64,000 nucleotides of DNA from Ascidiaceihabitans sp. (GCA_028825475.1 JAPKAB010000004.1:116560-180559); one strand, 5' to 3'; positions 1 to 10,800 are shown, numbered from the stretch's first letter. Made by a program: numbers and translations. The notes: generated by a model from the sequence alone, not told the origin.

Positions 1-76
1 TTTTCCCCTCGCGCAAACAGCCAATAAGCGTACGTTCGCTCATCAACAATCTAACGCTTCTGGGGGAGGGTCTGAC

Positions 77-838
77 GTGTTGCAACTAAAGGCCTTGGCC
101 ATCGTCGTTCAGTATTTAATGCAAAGACTTGCTTTGCTTGTGTTCGCCTGTGCGTCCCTGATAATTTTGTGCGCTACAATCGCCGCAAGCTTCGGCATGT
201 TGCCCTGGATTCAAGTGAACTTGCGCTGGGACGGTCAAACCGTACCAAATGCTGGGATGTTTTTTCAAATAGGGATAACCATCCTTGCCGTTGGTATTTG
301 CTTTTTCCTTCCGTCCAACAGCCGCATTATTCAGCTTGAAAACTCGCACCGCCAGTTTTCAATCAGTATGTCTGATGTCTCTCGCGCTTATGGCGCGGTT
401 CACGCCGCAGACCGCGGTGATGCTTTCCGCCTCAGCAATGAATTTGACAGCGTACGCGAGCGCCTAATCTATCTGCGTGATCATCCAGAGTTATCATCTC
501 TTGAACCAGCTGTTTTAGAAGTAGCCGCGCAAATGTCTCACATTTCCAAAGAATTGGCAGAGGTTTACTCAAATGATCGCGTTGCACGCGCCCGCGGGTT
601 TCTTGAGCAACGCCAATTCGAGTTACAGCAATTTAACGACCGTTTGGGCCAAGCTAAAATAGTCAGCACCGAATTGAAGCACTGGCATCACGAAATTGAG
701 CTAGAAGAATCTGTCGCTGCCGCACAATTGGATCGCCTTCGCGAAGAACTTAAAGATGTGCTACCAGAACTTGGGCTCGAAACTGTTGTTCGTGCGGACA
801 ACACCGTTGTTGAGCTGACACCCAAAGCGGCCGAATAA
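77..838 (+). CDS. Hypothetical protein with N-terminal transmembrane segments and a C-terminal helical region
   Basis: ORF of 253 aa; hydrophobic stretches LLVFACASLIILCATIAASFG and GMFFQIGITILAVGICFFLP. Confidence 0.6.
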   Translation: MLQLKALAIVVQYLMQRLALLVFACASLIILCATIAASFGMLPWIQVNLRWDGQTVPNAGMFFQIGITILAVGICFFLPSNSRIIQLENSHRQFSISMSDVSRAYGAVHAADRGDAFRLSNEFDSVRERLIYLRDHPELSSLEPAVLEVAAQMSHISKELAEVYSNDRVARARGFLEQRQFELQQFNDRLGQAKIVSTELKHWHHEIELEESVAAAQLDRLREELKDVLPELGLETVVRADNTVVELTPKAAE

Positions 839-887
839 GTGGCAATTAAGTTTTGACGCCGAGCGATAGCTCAGGCACATAAGCCAC

Positions 888-2267
888 ATGGCAAAAACAA
901 CAACCACCTTCACATGTTCCGCCTGCGGTGCAAGCTCGACCAAATGGTCAGGACGCTGCGATGGCTGCGGCGATTGGAATACAATCTCTGAGGACACAGG
1001 CCTTTCCACGTCAGGCCCGAGCGGCAAAGCAAGTAAGTCCATCGGTGCAAGACGCGGCAGTACCATTGAACTGACCGACCTTGCTACCGAAGAGGCCCCG
1101 CCCCCACGCACCCATTCTGGGATGAATGAACTCGACCGCGTTTTAGGTGGAGGCTTGGTCCCGTCTTCTGCAATCTTGGTTGGCGGTGATCCAGGAATCG
1201 GAAAATCAACGCTTTTGCTTCAGGCTGCAGCTCAGTTCGCAAATGCTGGCTTGAAAACCATTTACGTGTCTGGCGAGGAAGCCAATGCTCAGGTGCGCAT
1301 GCGCGCAAAACGTTTGGGTCTTGCCGACGCACCTGTCAAACTCGCTGCAGAAACCAACTTACGCAACATTCTGACCACCCTTGAGGTAGAAAAACCTCAA
1401 CTGGTCATCATCGATTCCATTCAAACTATGTGGTCTGACACCGTCGACAGCGCCCCTGGTTCTGTCAGCCAAGTACGCAGTGCAGCCCATGAATTGACCA
1501 CTTTCGCCAAACGCAACGGTATTTCAGTTGTCTTGGTTGGGCATGTCACCAAGGATGGGCAAATCGCCGGCCCACGTGTCGTTGAGCACATGGTAGACAC
1601 AGTATTATATTTCGAAGGCGAACGCGGTCATCAATTCCGTATCCTTCGCGCCGTAAAGAACCGCTTTGGTCCATCCGACGAAATCGGCGTTTTTGAAATG
1701 ACAGGTCGTGGCTTGTCTCAAGTTACCAATCCATCAGCCCTGTTCCTAAGTGAACGCGGCGAACCTAGCCCCGGCTCAGTCGTATTTGCAGGCGTCGAAG
1801 GAACTCGTCCCGTTTTGGTCGAGCTTCAAGCCCTCGTTGCCCCAAGTCCCCACTCCCAACCTCGTCGAACAGTCGTTGGCTGGGACGGTGGACGTTTGGC
1901 AATGATCTTGGCAGTGCTGGAATCGCGTTGCGGCATCCCTTTTACGGGACTTGATGTGTATCTGAACGTCGCTGGTGGCATGAAAATTAGCGAACCCGCC
2001 GCTGACTTGGCTGTTGCTGCAGCCCTGGTAAGTGCGCGTGAAGACTCTGCTTTGCCCGAAGGTGCCGTTGTTTTTGGCGAAATAAGTCTATCCGGAGCCC
2101 TAAGACCGGCCCCACAGACCGAAAACAGGTTGAAAGAAGCGCAAAAACTTGGTTTTACGTCGGCAATCGCACCTACCGGTGGAAAAACGATAGACGTGAA
2201 TGGCATATCCCTCAATCAAATGGGTGATTTGACAGCGTTTGTTGGTGAAGTGTTTGGTGCTGGTTAA
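888..2267 (+). CDS. radA: DNA repair protein RadA
   Basis: N-terminal CxxC zinc motif (CSACGASSTKWSGRCDGCG), Walker A GDPGIGKST, KNRFGPSDEIGVFEM motif, C-terminal Lon-like domain. Confidence 0.97.
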   Translation: MAKTTTTFTCSACGASSTKWSGRCDGCGDWNTISEDTGLSTSGPSGKASKSIGARRGSTIELTDLATEEAPPPRTHSGMNELDRVLGGGLVPSSAILVGGDPGIGKSTLLLQAAAQFANAGLKTIYVSGEEANAQVRMRAKRLGLADAPVKLAAETNLRNILTTLEVEKPQLVIIDSIQTMWSDTVDSAPGSVSQVRSAAHELTTFAKRNGISVVLVGHVTKDGQIAGPRVVEHMVDTVLYFEGERGHQFRILRAVKNRFGPSDEIGVFEMTGRGLSQVTNPSALFLSERGEPSPGSVVFAGVEGTRPVLVELQALVAPSPHSQPRRTVVGWDGGRLAMILAVLESRCGIPFTGLDVYLNVAGGMKISEPAADLAVAAALVSAREDSALPEGAVVFGEISLSGALRPAPQTENRLKEAQKLGFTSAIAPTGGKTIDVNGISLNQMGDLTAFVGEVFGAG

Positions 2268-2293
2268 GCATCGGAGTTGAAAGGCAGAAGACT

Positions 2294-2851
2294 ATGGATT
2301 TTACAATTATTGATGGCGTTGTCGCCATAGTCATCATTCTGTCAGCTTTGCTGGCCTATGGTCGCGGATTGGTCCGCGAAGTTATGGCCATTGTCGGGTG
2401 GATAGCTGCGGCCGTTCTGGGCTTTATGTTCGCCCCGCGCGTTGAGCCGCTTGTGCGCGAGATTCCAGTTGTTGGCGACATCATTGCTGACAGCTGCGAA
2501 CTAAGCGTTATCGGCGCATTTGCAATTGTTTTCTCGATTGCTTTAATCGTCATGTCACTTTTCACCCCTCTCTTCTCCTCACTTATCCGTCGCTCAGCGC
2601 TTGGTGGTTTGGATCAAGGTTTGGGCTTTTTCTTTGGCGTCGTGCGTGGCCTCCTTCTCGTCGCAATCGCCTTCTTTGTTTATGACACCGTCATAACAGG
2701 CCAAGAATTCACAATTGTGGACGAAAGCCGCTCTGCAGCAGTATTTGGTCGCTTCACTGGAGATATCCAAGAGCAAGAACCAGAGCAAGCGCTTGGTTGG
2801 ATTACACAACAATACGAAAACCTTGTTGGCAGCTGTGGTGTAATAGAATAA
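2294..2851 (+). CDS. CvpA family membrane protein
   Basis: Multi-TM protein opening with MDFTIIDGVVAIVIILSALLAYGRGLVREV; directly upstream of purF. Confidence 0.88.
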   Translation: MDFTIIDGVVAIVIILSALLAYGRGLVREVMAIVGWIAAAVLGFMFAPRVEPLVREIPVVGDIIADSCELSVIGAFAIVFSIALIVMSLFTPLFSSLIRRSALGGLDQGLGFFFGVVRGLLLVAIAFFVYDTVITGQEFTIVDESRSAAVFGRFTGDIQEQEPEQALGWITQQYENLVGSCGVIE

Positions 2852-2902
2852 GCGAAAACACCCGTTTACCGTGCTGATCTGGGAATGACATAAAATTAAC
2901 TT

Positions 2903-2935
2903 ACGAAACTATCCAACAATCGATGATAGTTTCGT
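2903..2935. promoter_or_regulatory. Perfect 11-bp inverted repeat with 11-nt spacer in the cvpA-purF intergenic region
   Basis: ACGAAACTATC-caacaatcgat-GATAGTTTCGT read directly; no T-tract follows. Confidence 0.55.
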
Positions 2936-2998
2936 GACACTTGCCCCAGATTTGCGTAACAGGGACACAATGACAGTTGACGGAACAGGAGCTACCCT

Positions 2999-4468
2999 TT
3001 GTCCCAACATATGCCCCCCGCCCATCCCTTTGATGATGATAAATTAAAGGAAGAATGTGGCGTCTTTGGTGTCATAGGAACGAAAGATGCGGCAAACTTT
3101 GTCGCACTTGGCCTACATGCACTACAGCATCGCGGACAAGAAGCTGGTGGGATCGTTAGTTATGACGAAGAACACGGCTTTAACTCTGCACGCCGCTTTG
3201 GCTATGTACGTGACAACTTCACATCCCAAAAAATAATGGAAACTTTGCCGGGGCCACTTTCAATCGGTCACGTGCGTTACTCCACTTCAGGCAACAAAGG
3301 CCAAACAGCTATCCGCGACGTTCAGCCGTTTTTTGGAGAGTTCGCACAAGGCGGCGCTGCGATTGCTCACAACGGCAATATTACCAACGCCAACGCACTG
3401 CGCCGTGAATTGATCGAACGTGGTTCGATTTTCCAAAGTTCATCAGACAGTGAATGTATCATTCACTTGATGGCCCGTTCTATGCAGCGCAGCATTCCAG
3501 AGCGTATGGAAGATGCATTGCGCCGCGTTGAAGGTGCCTTTTCTATCGTTGCTATGACTCGCACAAAATTGATGGGAGTTCGCGACCCACTGGGTGTTCG
3601 TCCACTTGTCTTAGGAAAAGTTGGTGATGGTTGGGCCCTTAGCTCAGAAACATGCGCCCTAGATATCATTGGTGCTGAGTTTGTCCGCGAAATCGAACCA
3701 GGTGAAATGGTTGTCATCAGCGAAGAGCATGGCGTTCAGAGCCACTTCCCCTTCCGCCGCGTCGCACCACGTTTCTGTATCTTTGAGCACGTTTACTTCT
3801 CTCGCCCGGATAGCATCCTTGGGGGTCGCTCTGTTTATGAAACCCGCGAAGCGATTGGTCGCGAGTTGGCAAAAGAAGCACCAGTTGATGCTGATCTTGT
3901 TTGCCCTGTCCCTGACAGCGGTACGCCAGCAGCCATTGGCTTTTCGCTTGAGTCAGGCATTCCATATGCGATGGGCATCATCCGCAACCAATACATGGGC
4001 CGCACATTTATTGAACCAACAGAGCAAATCCGCAACATGGGTGTACGCCTTAAGTTGAACGTGAACCGTGCTTTGGTCAAAGGCAAACGCATCATCTTGG
4101 TCGATGACTCTGTTGTGCGCGGAACGACATCGCGCAAGATCAAAGAGATGATCTTGGACGCTGGTGCAGCTGAAGTGCACTTCCGTATTGCATCCCCTCC
4201 AACAGCATGGCCTTGTTTTTACGGTGTCGACACCCCCCAGCGCGACAAACTTCTGGCCGCAACGATGACCGAAGACGAAATGCGTGATCACCTTTCTGTT
4301 GATAGCCTTAAATTCATCTCACTGGACGGCTTGTACCGTGCCGTTGGTGAAGAAAATGGCCGCAACAAGAAATGCCCACAATATTGCGACGCATGCTTTT
4401 CAGGCGAATATCCGGTAAAACCGACGGATAAAATAGAAGAAGGGTTTGAAATGAACGCTGCTGAATAA
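2999..4468 (+). CDS. purF: Amidophosphoribosyltransferase
   Basis: CGVFGVIG Ntn-hydrolase start after short propeptide, HALQHRGQEAGGI, PRTase motif IILVDDSVVRGTTSRKI. Confidence 0.97.
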   Translation: MSQHMPPAHPFDDDKLKEECGVFGVIGTKDAANFVALGLHALQHRGQEAGGIVSYDEEHGFNSARRFGYVRDNFTSQKIMETLPGPLSIGHVRYSTSGNKGQTAIRDVQPFFGEFAQGGAAIAHNGNITNANALRRELIERGSIFQSSSDSECIIHLMARSMQRSIPERMEDALRRVEGAFSIVAMTRTKLMGVRDPLGVRPLVLGKVGDGWALSSETCALDIIGAEFVREIEPGEMVVISEEHGVQSHFPFRRVAPRFCIFEHVYFSRPDSILGGRSVYETREAIGRELAKEAPVDADLVCPVPDSGTPAAIGFSLESGIPYAMGIIRNQYMGRTFIEPTEQIRNMGVRLKLNVNRALVKGKRIILVDDSVVRGTTSRKIKEMILDAGAAEVHFRIASPPTAWPCFYGVDTPQRDKLLAATMTEDEMRDHLSVDSLKFISLDGLYRAVGEENGRNKKCPQYCDACFSGEYPVKPTDKIEEGFEMNAAE

Positions 4469-4531
4469 GCTCTTTCACAAAAACCACGTCTACTGCCAGA
4501 TACTGTCAGCATCTCATATGATGCTGGCAGT

Positions 4532-4936
4532 ATGGAAAACACAGCAAACCCTTTTCAAGATATTTTAAGCAATTGGCCACATGCAGCCCAAACCCATTTC
4601 TGCACGTTACGCGACATAGTCCACGATGCGGCAAAGGTTGCGAAAATTGGTGGCCTTACCGAAACATTAAAGTAGGGGGAACCTGCTTGGCTGCCAGCGA
4701 CATCCGGTATTGGATCAACTCTTCGCGCAAGTTGGTCGCTAAAGCGCCCCAAAGCTCTGGGTTTATTTCTTAACTGCAATTCAACGCTTCCTGAAACAAT
4801 GCGCACCCTTTACCCAAAAACTTTTGAGTTCGATGGCAAACGATCTATTTTTTTGCCCCTTGATTGCCCCCTCCCAACCGATGCGCTCCATCACTGCGCC
4901 CATCTGACGCTTACATATCACCGTACAAAAACTTGA
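4532..4936 (+). pseudogene. DUF1801 family protein interrupted by one in-frame TAG at codon 48
   Basis: Frame reads MENTANPFQDILSNWPHAAQTHFCTLRDIVHDAAKVAKIGGLTETLK*GEPAWLPATSGIGSTLRASWSLKRPKALGLFLNCNSTLPETMRTLYPKTFEFDGKRSIFLPLDCPLPTDALHHCAHLTLTYHRTKT*; KWGEPxxL and ALTYHR-like DUF1801 signatures; TAG at 4673-4675. Confidence 0.8.
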
Positions 4937-4967
4937 CCTTCGGGCGAATTCAACGCATCACGCGGGC

Positions 4968-5606
4968 ATGACAAAAACAGCTCTCATCACCGGCGCGTCT
5001 CGCGGCCTAGGTGCCGCACTGGCGATTGCGCTTTGCGACACTCATCACATCATCGCAGTGGGGAAAACCACCGGCGCACTTGAGGAACTGGATGACAGCA
5101 TCCAAGCCAAAGGTGGCAGCGCGACGCTTGCGCCGATGGATGTGACCAATGCAGATGCGATGGCCACACTTTGCCGCGGCATCTATGATCGCTGGGGCAC
5201 GCTAGATTTGTGGCTTCATACCGCAATCCACGCTGCGCCGCTCACACCAACATCCCATATCGACAGCAAAGATTTGGCCAAATCTATTGCAGGCAACATC
5301 ACAGCAACCGCAACGTTGATTTCTTTTGTTGCTCCTCTTCTTGGCCAAACAGGACAAGCGGTATTTTTCGACGATCCACGTGCTGGTCAACAGTTTTTTG
5401 GCAGCTACGGTGCAACCAAAGCCGCGCAAATCGCCCTTGCACGCAGTTGGCAGGCTGAAACAGCAACAAACGGGCCCAAGGTACACATCCTGACCCCCGA
5501 TCCAATGCCAACGGCAACACGCGCACGCTTCTACCCCGGCGAAAACCGCGACAAATTGAATGCCCCACATGCCCAAGCTGCAAAAGTCCTCGCAGCTCTT
5601 TCTTGA
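4968..5606 (+). CDS. SDR family NAD(P)-dependent oxidoreductase
   Basis: TGASRGLGAALA nucleotide-binding motif; SYGATKAA. Confidence 0.88.
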   Translation: MTKTALITGASRGLGAALAIALCDTHHIIAVGKTTGALEELDDSIQAKGGSATLAPMDVTNADAMATLCRGIYDRWGTLDLWLHTAIHAAPLTPTSHIDSKDLAKSIAGNITATATLISFVAPLLGQTGQAVFFDDPRAGQQFFGSYGATKAAQIALARSWQAETATNGPKVHILTPDPMPTATRARFYPGENRDKLNAPHAQAAKVLAALS

Positions 5607-5715
5607 GTCTTAAACGCAACGGCCTCGCTTCATCTTACTAAAAAACTCCCGCCGGAGGCTCCCCCCCTTGCCGCACGGCCTCCCCTTGCCTATCAAAAGC
5701 GCAAAGGGGCTTATC

Positions 5716-6501
5716 ATGCGCATTTTGATTACCAACGACGACGGCATCACGGCTCCAGGACTTAAGGTCCTTGAAGCAATCGCAACTGACATTGCTGGGC
5801 CTGAGGGTGAAGTATGGATTGTAGCTCCCGCTTTTGAACAATCTGGTGTGGGGCACTGCATTAGCTACACACGCCCTATGATGATAAATCAAGTCAATGC
5901 ACGCTGCTATGCTGTTGAAGGTTCGCCTGCGGACTGCGTCCTAGCTGGTTTGCATGAAGTGATGAAAGAAAACTTACCTGACCTTGTTCTGTCGGGCGTT
6001 AATCGTGGTAACAACTCTGCTGAAAACACACTTTATTCAGGTACGATCGGTGCTGCCATGGAAGCCGCGCTCCAAGGGTTGCCTGCAATTGCACTCTCTC
6101 AATATTATGGCCCCGACAACCTTAATCTCGAAGATCCATTTGAGGCAGCGGTACAGCACGGCGCTGATGTTGTGCGCCGCATCATGGCAGAAACGCCAGA
6201 TGAAACATCCCAGTACTCTTTATTTTACAATGTAAACTTCCCACCTGTTCCAGCAGATTCCGTTAAAGGCATTCGCGTTGCAACGCAGGGCCGTCGCCAA
6301 AACACAGGCTTTTCAACTCAACCACATGATGCACCTTCAGGTCGACGTTTCTTGTGGATCAAAGGCGGCGACCAGCGTGCGATTTGCGCGGATGGAACCG
6401 ATGCCGCTGCAAACTTGGATGGCTACATCTCAGTCACGCCAATGCGCGCCGACTTAACGGATCACGCAATCTTGGATAGCCTAAAAGGCATCAATTCATG
6501 A
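5716..6501 (+). CDS. surE: 5'/3'-nucleotidase SurE
   Basis: [16 protein letters not shown]; internal start chosen over ORF-track start 5668; SGVNRGNN motif. Confidence 0.96.
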   Translation: MRILITNDDGITAPGLKVLEAIATDIAGPEGEVWIVAPAFEQSGVGHCISYTRPMMINQVNARCYAVEGSPADCVLAGLHEVMKENLPDLVLSGVNRGNNSAENTLYSGTIGAAMEAALQGLPAIALSQYYGPDNLNLEDPFEAAVQHGADVVRRIMAETPDETSQYSLFYNVNFPPVPADSVKGIRVATQGRRQNTGFSTQPHDAPSGRRFLWIKGGDQRAICADGTDAAANLDGYISVTPMRADLTDHAILDSLKGINS

Positions 6502-7166
6502 ATGACAATCTGTCACCAGAGCAATCAACAGATGCAGAACGCAAGATGCAGTTCTTGTATGCTTTGCGCTCCAAAGGTGTGACAGACAAACGTGTACTGG
6601 CTGCAATGGAAAGCATTGATCGCGGCCCGTTTGTGCGTGGATTGTTCGCAGAGCGTGCGTACGAAGACATGCCATTACCAATCGCATGTGGTCAAACCAT
6701 CAGCCAACCCTCAGTCGTCGCACTGATGACGCAAGCGCTGCAAGTATCACCCCGCGATAAGGTATTAGAGGTTGGGACCGGTTCCGGATATCAGGCAGCA
6801 ATTCTTAGCAAATTGGCCCGTCGCGTATATACGGTGGACAGGCATCGTCGCCTTGTGCGCGAAGCCCGCGAAATTTTCGACACCCTCGACCTGAACAACA
6901 TTACAGCTTTGACAGGTGACGGTAGTTTTGGGTTGCCTGAACAGGCACCTTTTGATCGCATCATTGTTACAGCAGCGGCAGAAGACCCACCGGGGCCCCT
7001 TCTCGCTCAGCTAAAGATGGGTGGAATTATGGTTGTGCCTGTTGGACAATCTGACACCGTACAAAGCTTAATTAAGGTCCACAAAACTGAAGACGGTTTG
7101 GAATACTCTGAGTTACGTCCCGTCCGCTTCGTCCCGCTTCTCGAAGGATTGGGCAAAGACGGCTAA
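6498..7166 (+). CDS. pcm: Protein-L-isoaspartate O-methyltransferase
   Basis: [18 protein letters not shown] motif; 4-bp overlap with surE. Confidence 0.96.
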   Translation: MNDNLSPEQSTDAERKMQFLYALRSKGVTDKRVLAAMESIDRGPFVRGLFAERAYEDMPLPIACGQTISQPSVVALMTQALQVSPRDKVLEVGTGSGYQAAILSKLARRVYTVDRHRRLVREAREIFDTLDLNNITALTGDGSFGLPEQAPFDRIIVTAAAEDPPGPLLAQLKMGGIMVVPVGQSDTVQSLIKVHKTEDGLEYSELRPVRFVPLLEGLGKDG

Positions 7167-7357
7167 GGAATAGACTGCACAGTTTGTTCGGTCCAAGCTC
7201 TGATCAATCCGCTTAATCTTACATTAGCGTGAAAACAGGCAGATTTATGCTGATTTGCACAAAATCCTCCCCTTAAACACAACTGGTAAAACAAGTAAAA
7301 ATAGAATAAGGAACCACGAAAGCTTCGGATAACACGAAGCCACGAGAGGACAAGCAG

Positions 7358-8563
7358 ATGAGCATCTTACCCCACCTTGCAGGCACGCGCGCACGCATTT
7401 TGATGGCAAGTGTTGCCTTGGGCGCATTGACAGCCTGTGGTGATCAACCTTTCGATGTGGATCTACGTGGAATGGCAGGTGGTTTTACCACGGCCAAAGC
7501 CGCTGTAAACGCAACAGCAGAGCGTCCAAAAGCAGACAATCGCGGCGTAATCTCTTATCCAAACTATCAGGTCGTTGTTGCCAATCGTGGCGACACATTA
7601 ACCGATGTTGCTAATCGCCTTAGCCTTGATGCTGCAGAGCTCAGTAAATTCAACGGTGTCGGGGCAGATATCCCGTTGCGTAAAGGTGAAATAATCGCAC
7701 TACCCAACCGAGTAACAGAACCATCTGCACTGACTGGCCTAACCAGTGAACCTGTTGATGTGACCGCATTGGCCGGAAACGCTATCAATAACTCTCCGGA
7801 TACCACACCTGTCACAACTGCTGAATTACCAGCCTCTGTCGCTTCAGCGCCATCAGGTGTTGAACCAATTCGTCACAAAGTCGAACGTGGTGAAACCGCA
7901 TTCACTGTTGCCCGGCTTTACCAAGTTTCCGCTAAATCACTTGCTGAATGGAACGGATTGGGTAGCGATTTTACTGTACGCGAAGGTCAGTTTTTGTTGA
8001 TTCCAGTTGCCAAGCAAAATCCTCCAAAACGCCAAGTAAAACAAACCAAGGTTGAAGCACCTGGCGAAGGCACACCAACTCCAACGCCACCAAGCGCGGC
8101 AAAGCCTTTGCCAAAGAATGACGTCGAAGTCCCTGCAGCGCAAACTGCATCCGTTGTGGCAAAACCTGTGAAACCTGTTGCAGACGTTGGCAAACAAAGC
8201 GCACCAGCAAAGGCTGCTAAAATGACATACCCTGTCAGCGGTTCAATCATTCGTGCCTATTCAAAGGGCAAGAATGAGGGCATCAACATCAAAGGTGGTG
8301 CAGGCACAGCTGTTAAAGCAGCTGATGGTGGCAAAGTCGCTGCAATCACCAAAAGCGGAGATGGCATTCCAATCATCGTCCTACGTCACCCAGACAACCT
8401 ACTGACCGTCTATGCCAACGTTACTGATGTTAAGGTCCAAAAAGGCGATAGCGTTCGCCGAGGCCAAGCCATCGCAAGCCTTCGCACGGGTGACGATGCA
8501 TATGTACACTTTGAGGTTCGAAACGGCTTTGACAGTGTCGATCCGCTGCCATTTCTGCAGTAA
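7358..8563 (+). CDS. LysM/M23-type peptidoglycan-associated lipoprotein (NlpD-like)
   Basis: Two LysM-like repeats (YQVVVANRGDTLTDVANRL; HKVERGETAFTVARLY), degenerate M23 domain at the C-terminus, lipoprotein-like N-terminus (LGALTACGD); surE-pcm-nlpD order. Confidence 0.9.
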   Translation: MSILPHLAGTRARILMASVALGALTACGDQPFDVDLRGMAGGFTTAKAAVNATAERPKADNRGVISYPNYQVVVANRGDTLTDVANRLSLDAAELSKFNGVGADIPLRKGEIIALPNRVTEPSALTGLTSEPVDVTALAGNAINNSPDTTPVTTAELPASVASAPSGVEPIRHKVERGETAFTVARLYQVSAKSLAEWNGLGSDFTVREGQFLLIPVAKQNPPKRQVKQTKVEAPGEGTPTPTPPSAAKPLPKNDVEVPAAQTASVVAKPVKPVADVGKQSAPAKAAKMTYPVSGSIIRAYSKGKNEGINIKGGAGTAVKAADGGKVAAITKSGDGIPIIVLRHPDNLLTVYANVTDVKVQKGDSVRRGQAIASLRTGDDAYVHFEVRNGFDSVDPLPFLQ

Positions 8564-8576
8564 AACTAGCCAGAGC

Positions 8577-8592
8577 GGGCCTTTTATGGCCC
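8577..8592 (+). terminator. Small GC hairpin between convergent genes
   Basis: GGGCC-ttttat-GGCCC just after the nlpD-like stop. Confidence 0.35.
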
Positions 8593-8609
8593 ACTTCGTA
8601 CCAGTCTAT

Positions 8610-9449
8610 TTACAGCTTAACGCCATGACGCCCTGCAAGGTCGGTGAAGAACTGCCACGCAACCCGTCCAGAGCGTGAACCACGGGTCGCCTGCCATTCA
8701 ATGGCTTCTGCACGCAGTGTTTCTGGCGAAATTTTCAGCCCGTGTGCGTCACAGTACCCATCAATCATTGCCAGATATTGATCCTGATCACAGGCATGAA
8801 AACCGAGCCACAGACCAAATCGATCAGACAAAGACACTTTCTCTTCAACGGCCTCGGCAGGATTGATCGCAGAGCCCTGCTCGTTCTCAATCATGTCACG
8901 TGGCATCAAATGACGACGGTTTGAGGTTGCGTAAAGAACAACATTTTCTGGACGCCCTTCAATTCCACCGTCAAGAATAGCCTTCAATGACTTATAGTGC
9001 GCATCATCTTGGCCAAAGCTAAGGTCGTCACAAAATAGGATGAAGCGATCGCTTGATCCGCGGAGAAGGTTCAGTAGACGAGCGACCGATGGCAAATCTT
9101 CCCGCTGCAGTTCAACGATCTTTAAGTGACAGTGATCTGCCTGAACATCAGCATGAATGGCTTTGACAAGACTAGATTTCCCCATGCCACGTGCGCCCCA
9201 CAAAAGCGCATTATTCGCTGGTAAGCCTTTTGCAAACTGGCGTGTATTGGCCAGTAAAGTGTCGCGTGAGCGATCAACACCAACCAATAGGTTCAGGGCA
9301 ACACGTGCAACTTTCGGGACAGCCTCTAACCGATCAGGTTGCGTATGCCATACGAACGCAGTGGCTGAGGAAAAGTCTGGCGCAGGCAGCGGGGCCGGCG
9401 CCAGACGTTCTAATGCTTGCGCAATACGATCCATCGGATCGTCAATCAC
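8610..9449 (-). CDS. DUF815-type AAA ATPase
   Basis: NNALLWGARGMGKSSLVKAIHA Walker A; FILFCDDLSF; LYATSNRRHLMPRDM. Confidence 0.88.
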   Translation of the reverse strand: MIDDPMDRIAQALERLAPAPLPAPDFSSATAFVWHTQPDRLEAVPKVARVALNLLVGVDRSRDTLLANTRQFAKGLPANNALLWGARGMGKSSLVKAIHADVQADHCHLKIVELQREDLPSVARLLNLLRGSSDRFILFCDDLSFGQDDAHYKSLKAILDGGIEGRPENVVLYATSNRRHLMPRDMIENEQGSAINPAEAVEEKVSLSDRFGLWLGFHACDQDQYLAMIDGYCDAHGLKISPETLRAEAIEWQATRGSRSGRVAWQFFTDLAGRHGVKL

Positions 9450-10345
9450 TTGAGGTCACCCTCGTCATCTTCATCATCCAAAGGCTCTTCATCATCGTCT
9501 TCATAGAAACCATCTTCACGTAGCTTGGCTTCACGATCACAATCAACACGAGCCACCAAAAGGATGGATATTTCGTAGAGGCCATAAACAGCGACAAACA
9601 GAATAACTTGGGTGATAACATCTGGAGGCGTCACAACCGCGGCCAGTGTCAGAATGCCAACAACCGCATATTTGCGCACGCGACGTAGGCCATCGGCATC
9701 GATTAAACCAGCTTTGCCCATAAGCGTCAAAAGCACAGGCAATTGGAAGCACAGGCCAAAAGCGACGATCAATTTCAATGTGATATCAAGCGTCTCGTTC
9801 ACCTTACCGTTAAACACGATATCAATGCCCGTCTTGCTTTCAGAAATGTTCTCCGCCCCTGTTAGCAAAGGCGACAACATTGACGGAAGATCCGCAAAGC
9901 CTAGAAAAAAGCGCATCGCAAGCGGTGTTACGATTAAGTGGGCAAACATCGCCCCGATCATGAACAACGCGGGCGAAGCAACGATGAACGGTAAGAATGC
10001 AGATTTTTCGTTGCGATAGAGACCCGGCGCAACAAAGCGCCAAAGCTGAGTCGCAATCACCGGAAAACTCAAGGCAAGCCCACCGACCATTGCAATCCGT
10101 AACAGCGTAAAGAAATACTCTTGAGGAGCTGTATATTGCATGACCGGATTAGGGTTACCCAATTCACGCATTGTTTTTTCGATTGGAAGTAAAAGAAAAT
10201 CCAGCAAGTAGCCTGCAAAGATAAAGCAGAAAAGCATCGCAATAACGAAAGCCGCAACAGAGCGGATCAAACGCGAACGTAGTTCGGTTAGATGTTCAAT
10301 CAGCGGTGCGCTGCTTTCATCCATATGGTCTTCAGCTTGGCTCAT
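9446..10345 (-). CDS. tatC: Sec-independent translocase TatC
   Basis: [30 protein letters not shown]; 4-bp overlaps with neighbours. Confidence 0.97.
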   Translation of the reverse strand: MSQAEDHMDESSAPLIEHLTELRSRLIRSVAAFVIAMLFCFIFAGYLLDFLLLPIEKTMRELGNPNPVMQYTAPQEYFFTLLRIAMVGGLALSFPVIATQLWRFVAPGLYRNEKSAFLPFIVASPALFMIGAMFAHLIVTPLAMRFFLGFADLPSMLSPLLTGAENISESKTGIDIVFNGKVNETLDITLKLIVAFGLCFQLPVLLTLMGKAGLIDADGLRRVRKYAVVGILTLAAVVTPPDVITQVILFVAVYGLYEISILLVARVDCDREAKLREDGFYEDDDEEPLDDEDDEGDLK

Positions 10346-10797
10346 GTTTCACTCTTTGGTGCGGGTTTCAACGCGGCCTCAGCTTCATCAGCCTTGGCCA
10401 ATGCGGCTGCAGCTTCGTCTGCTTTGCGTGTTGCAGCAGCACGTGCCGTAGATGCTTGGATCTTCTTGGTCTGCTCGGCACGTTTAGCCGCCAACTTGCC
10501 TGTCTCGCTGTCAGGATCAATGTTCAGATCCTTTGTCGCATCAGCGGCGGCATCTTTAACGCTGTCTAGGGCTGATCCAATCGGGTTGGTCGCCGTCTTG
10601 AGACTTTTTGAGATATCTTTCATCCCCGACTCGTCCACGGCTTTGTTCATAGCGAATTGAAATTCGCGTGCCATGCCACGGGCCTTGCCGACGAACTGCC
10701 CCACATTGCGAAACAACATCGGCAGGTCCTTGGGACCGACCACAATAAGGGCGACGATGCCGATCACCAGCATCTCTACCCCGCCCATTCCAAACAT
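10342..10797 (-). CDS. tatB: Sec-independent translocase TatB
   Basis: [47 protein letters not shown]. Confidence 0.95.
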   Translation of the reverse strand: MFGMGGVEMLVIGIVALIVVGPKDLPMLFRNVGQFVGKARGMAREFQFAMNKAVDESGMKDISKSLKTATNPIGSALDSVKDAAADATKDLNIDPDSETGKLAAKRAEQTKKIQASTARAAATRKADEAAAALAKADEAEAALKPAPKSET

Positions 10798-10800
10798 GGC

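Noticed and set aside
3669-4058. 129-aa plus-strand ORF within purF and several minus-strand ORFs there
   Set aside because: Alternative frames of a confident purF gene.
7358-8563. Degenerate M23 domain in the NlpD-like protein as a novelty
   Set aside because: Loss of catalytic residues is well known in NlpD-type activators, and the surE-pcm-nlpD order is standard.
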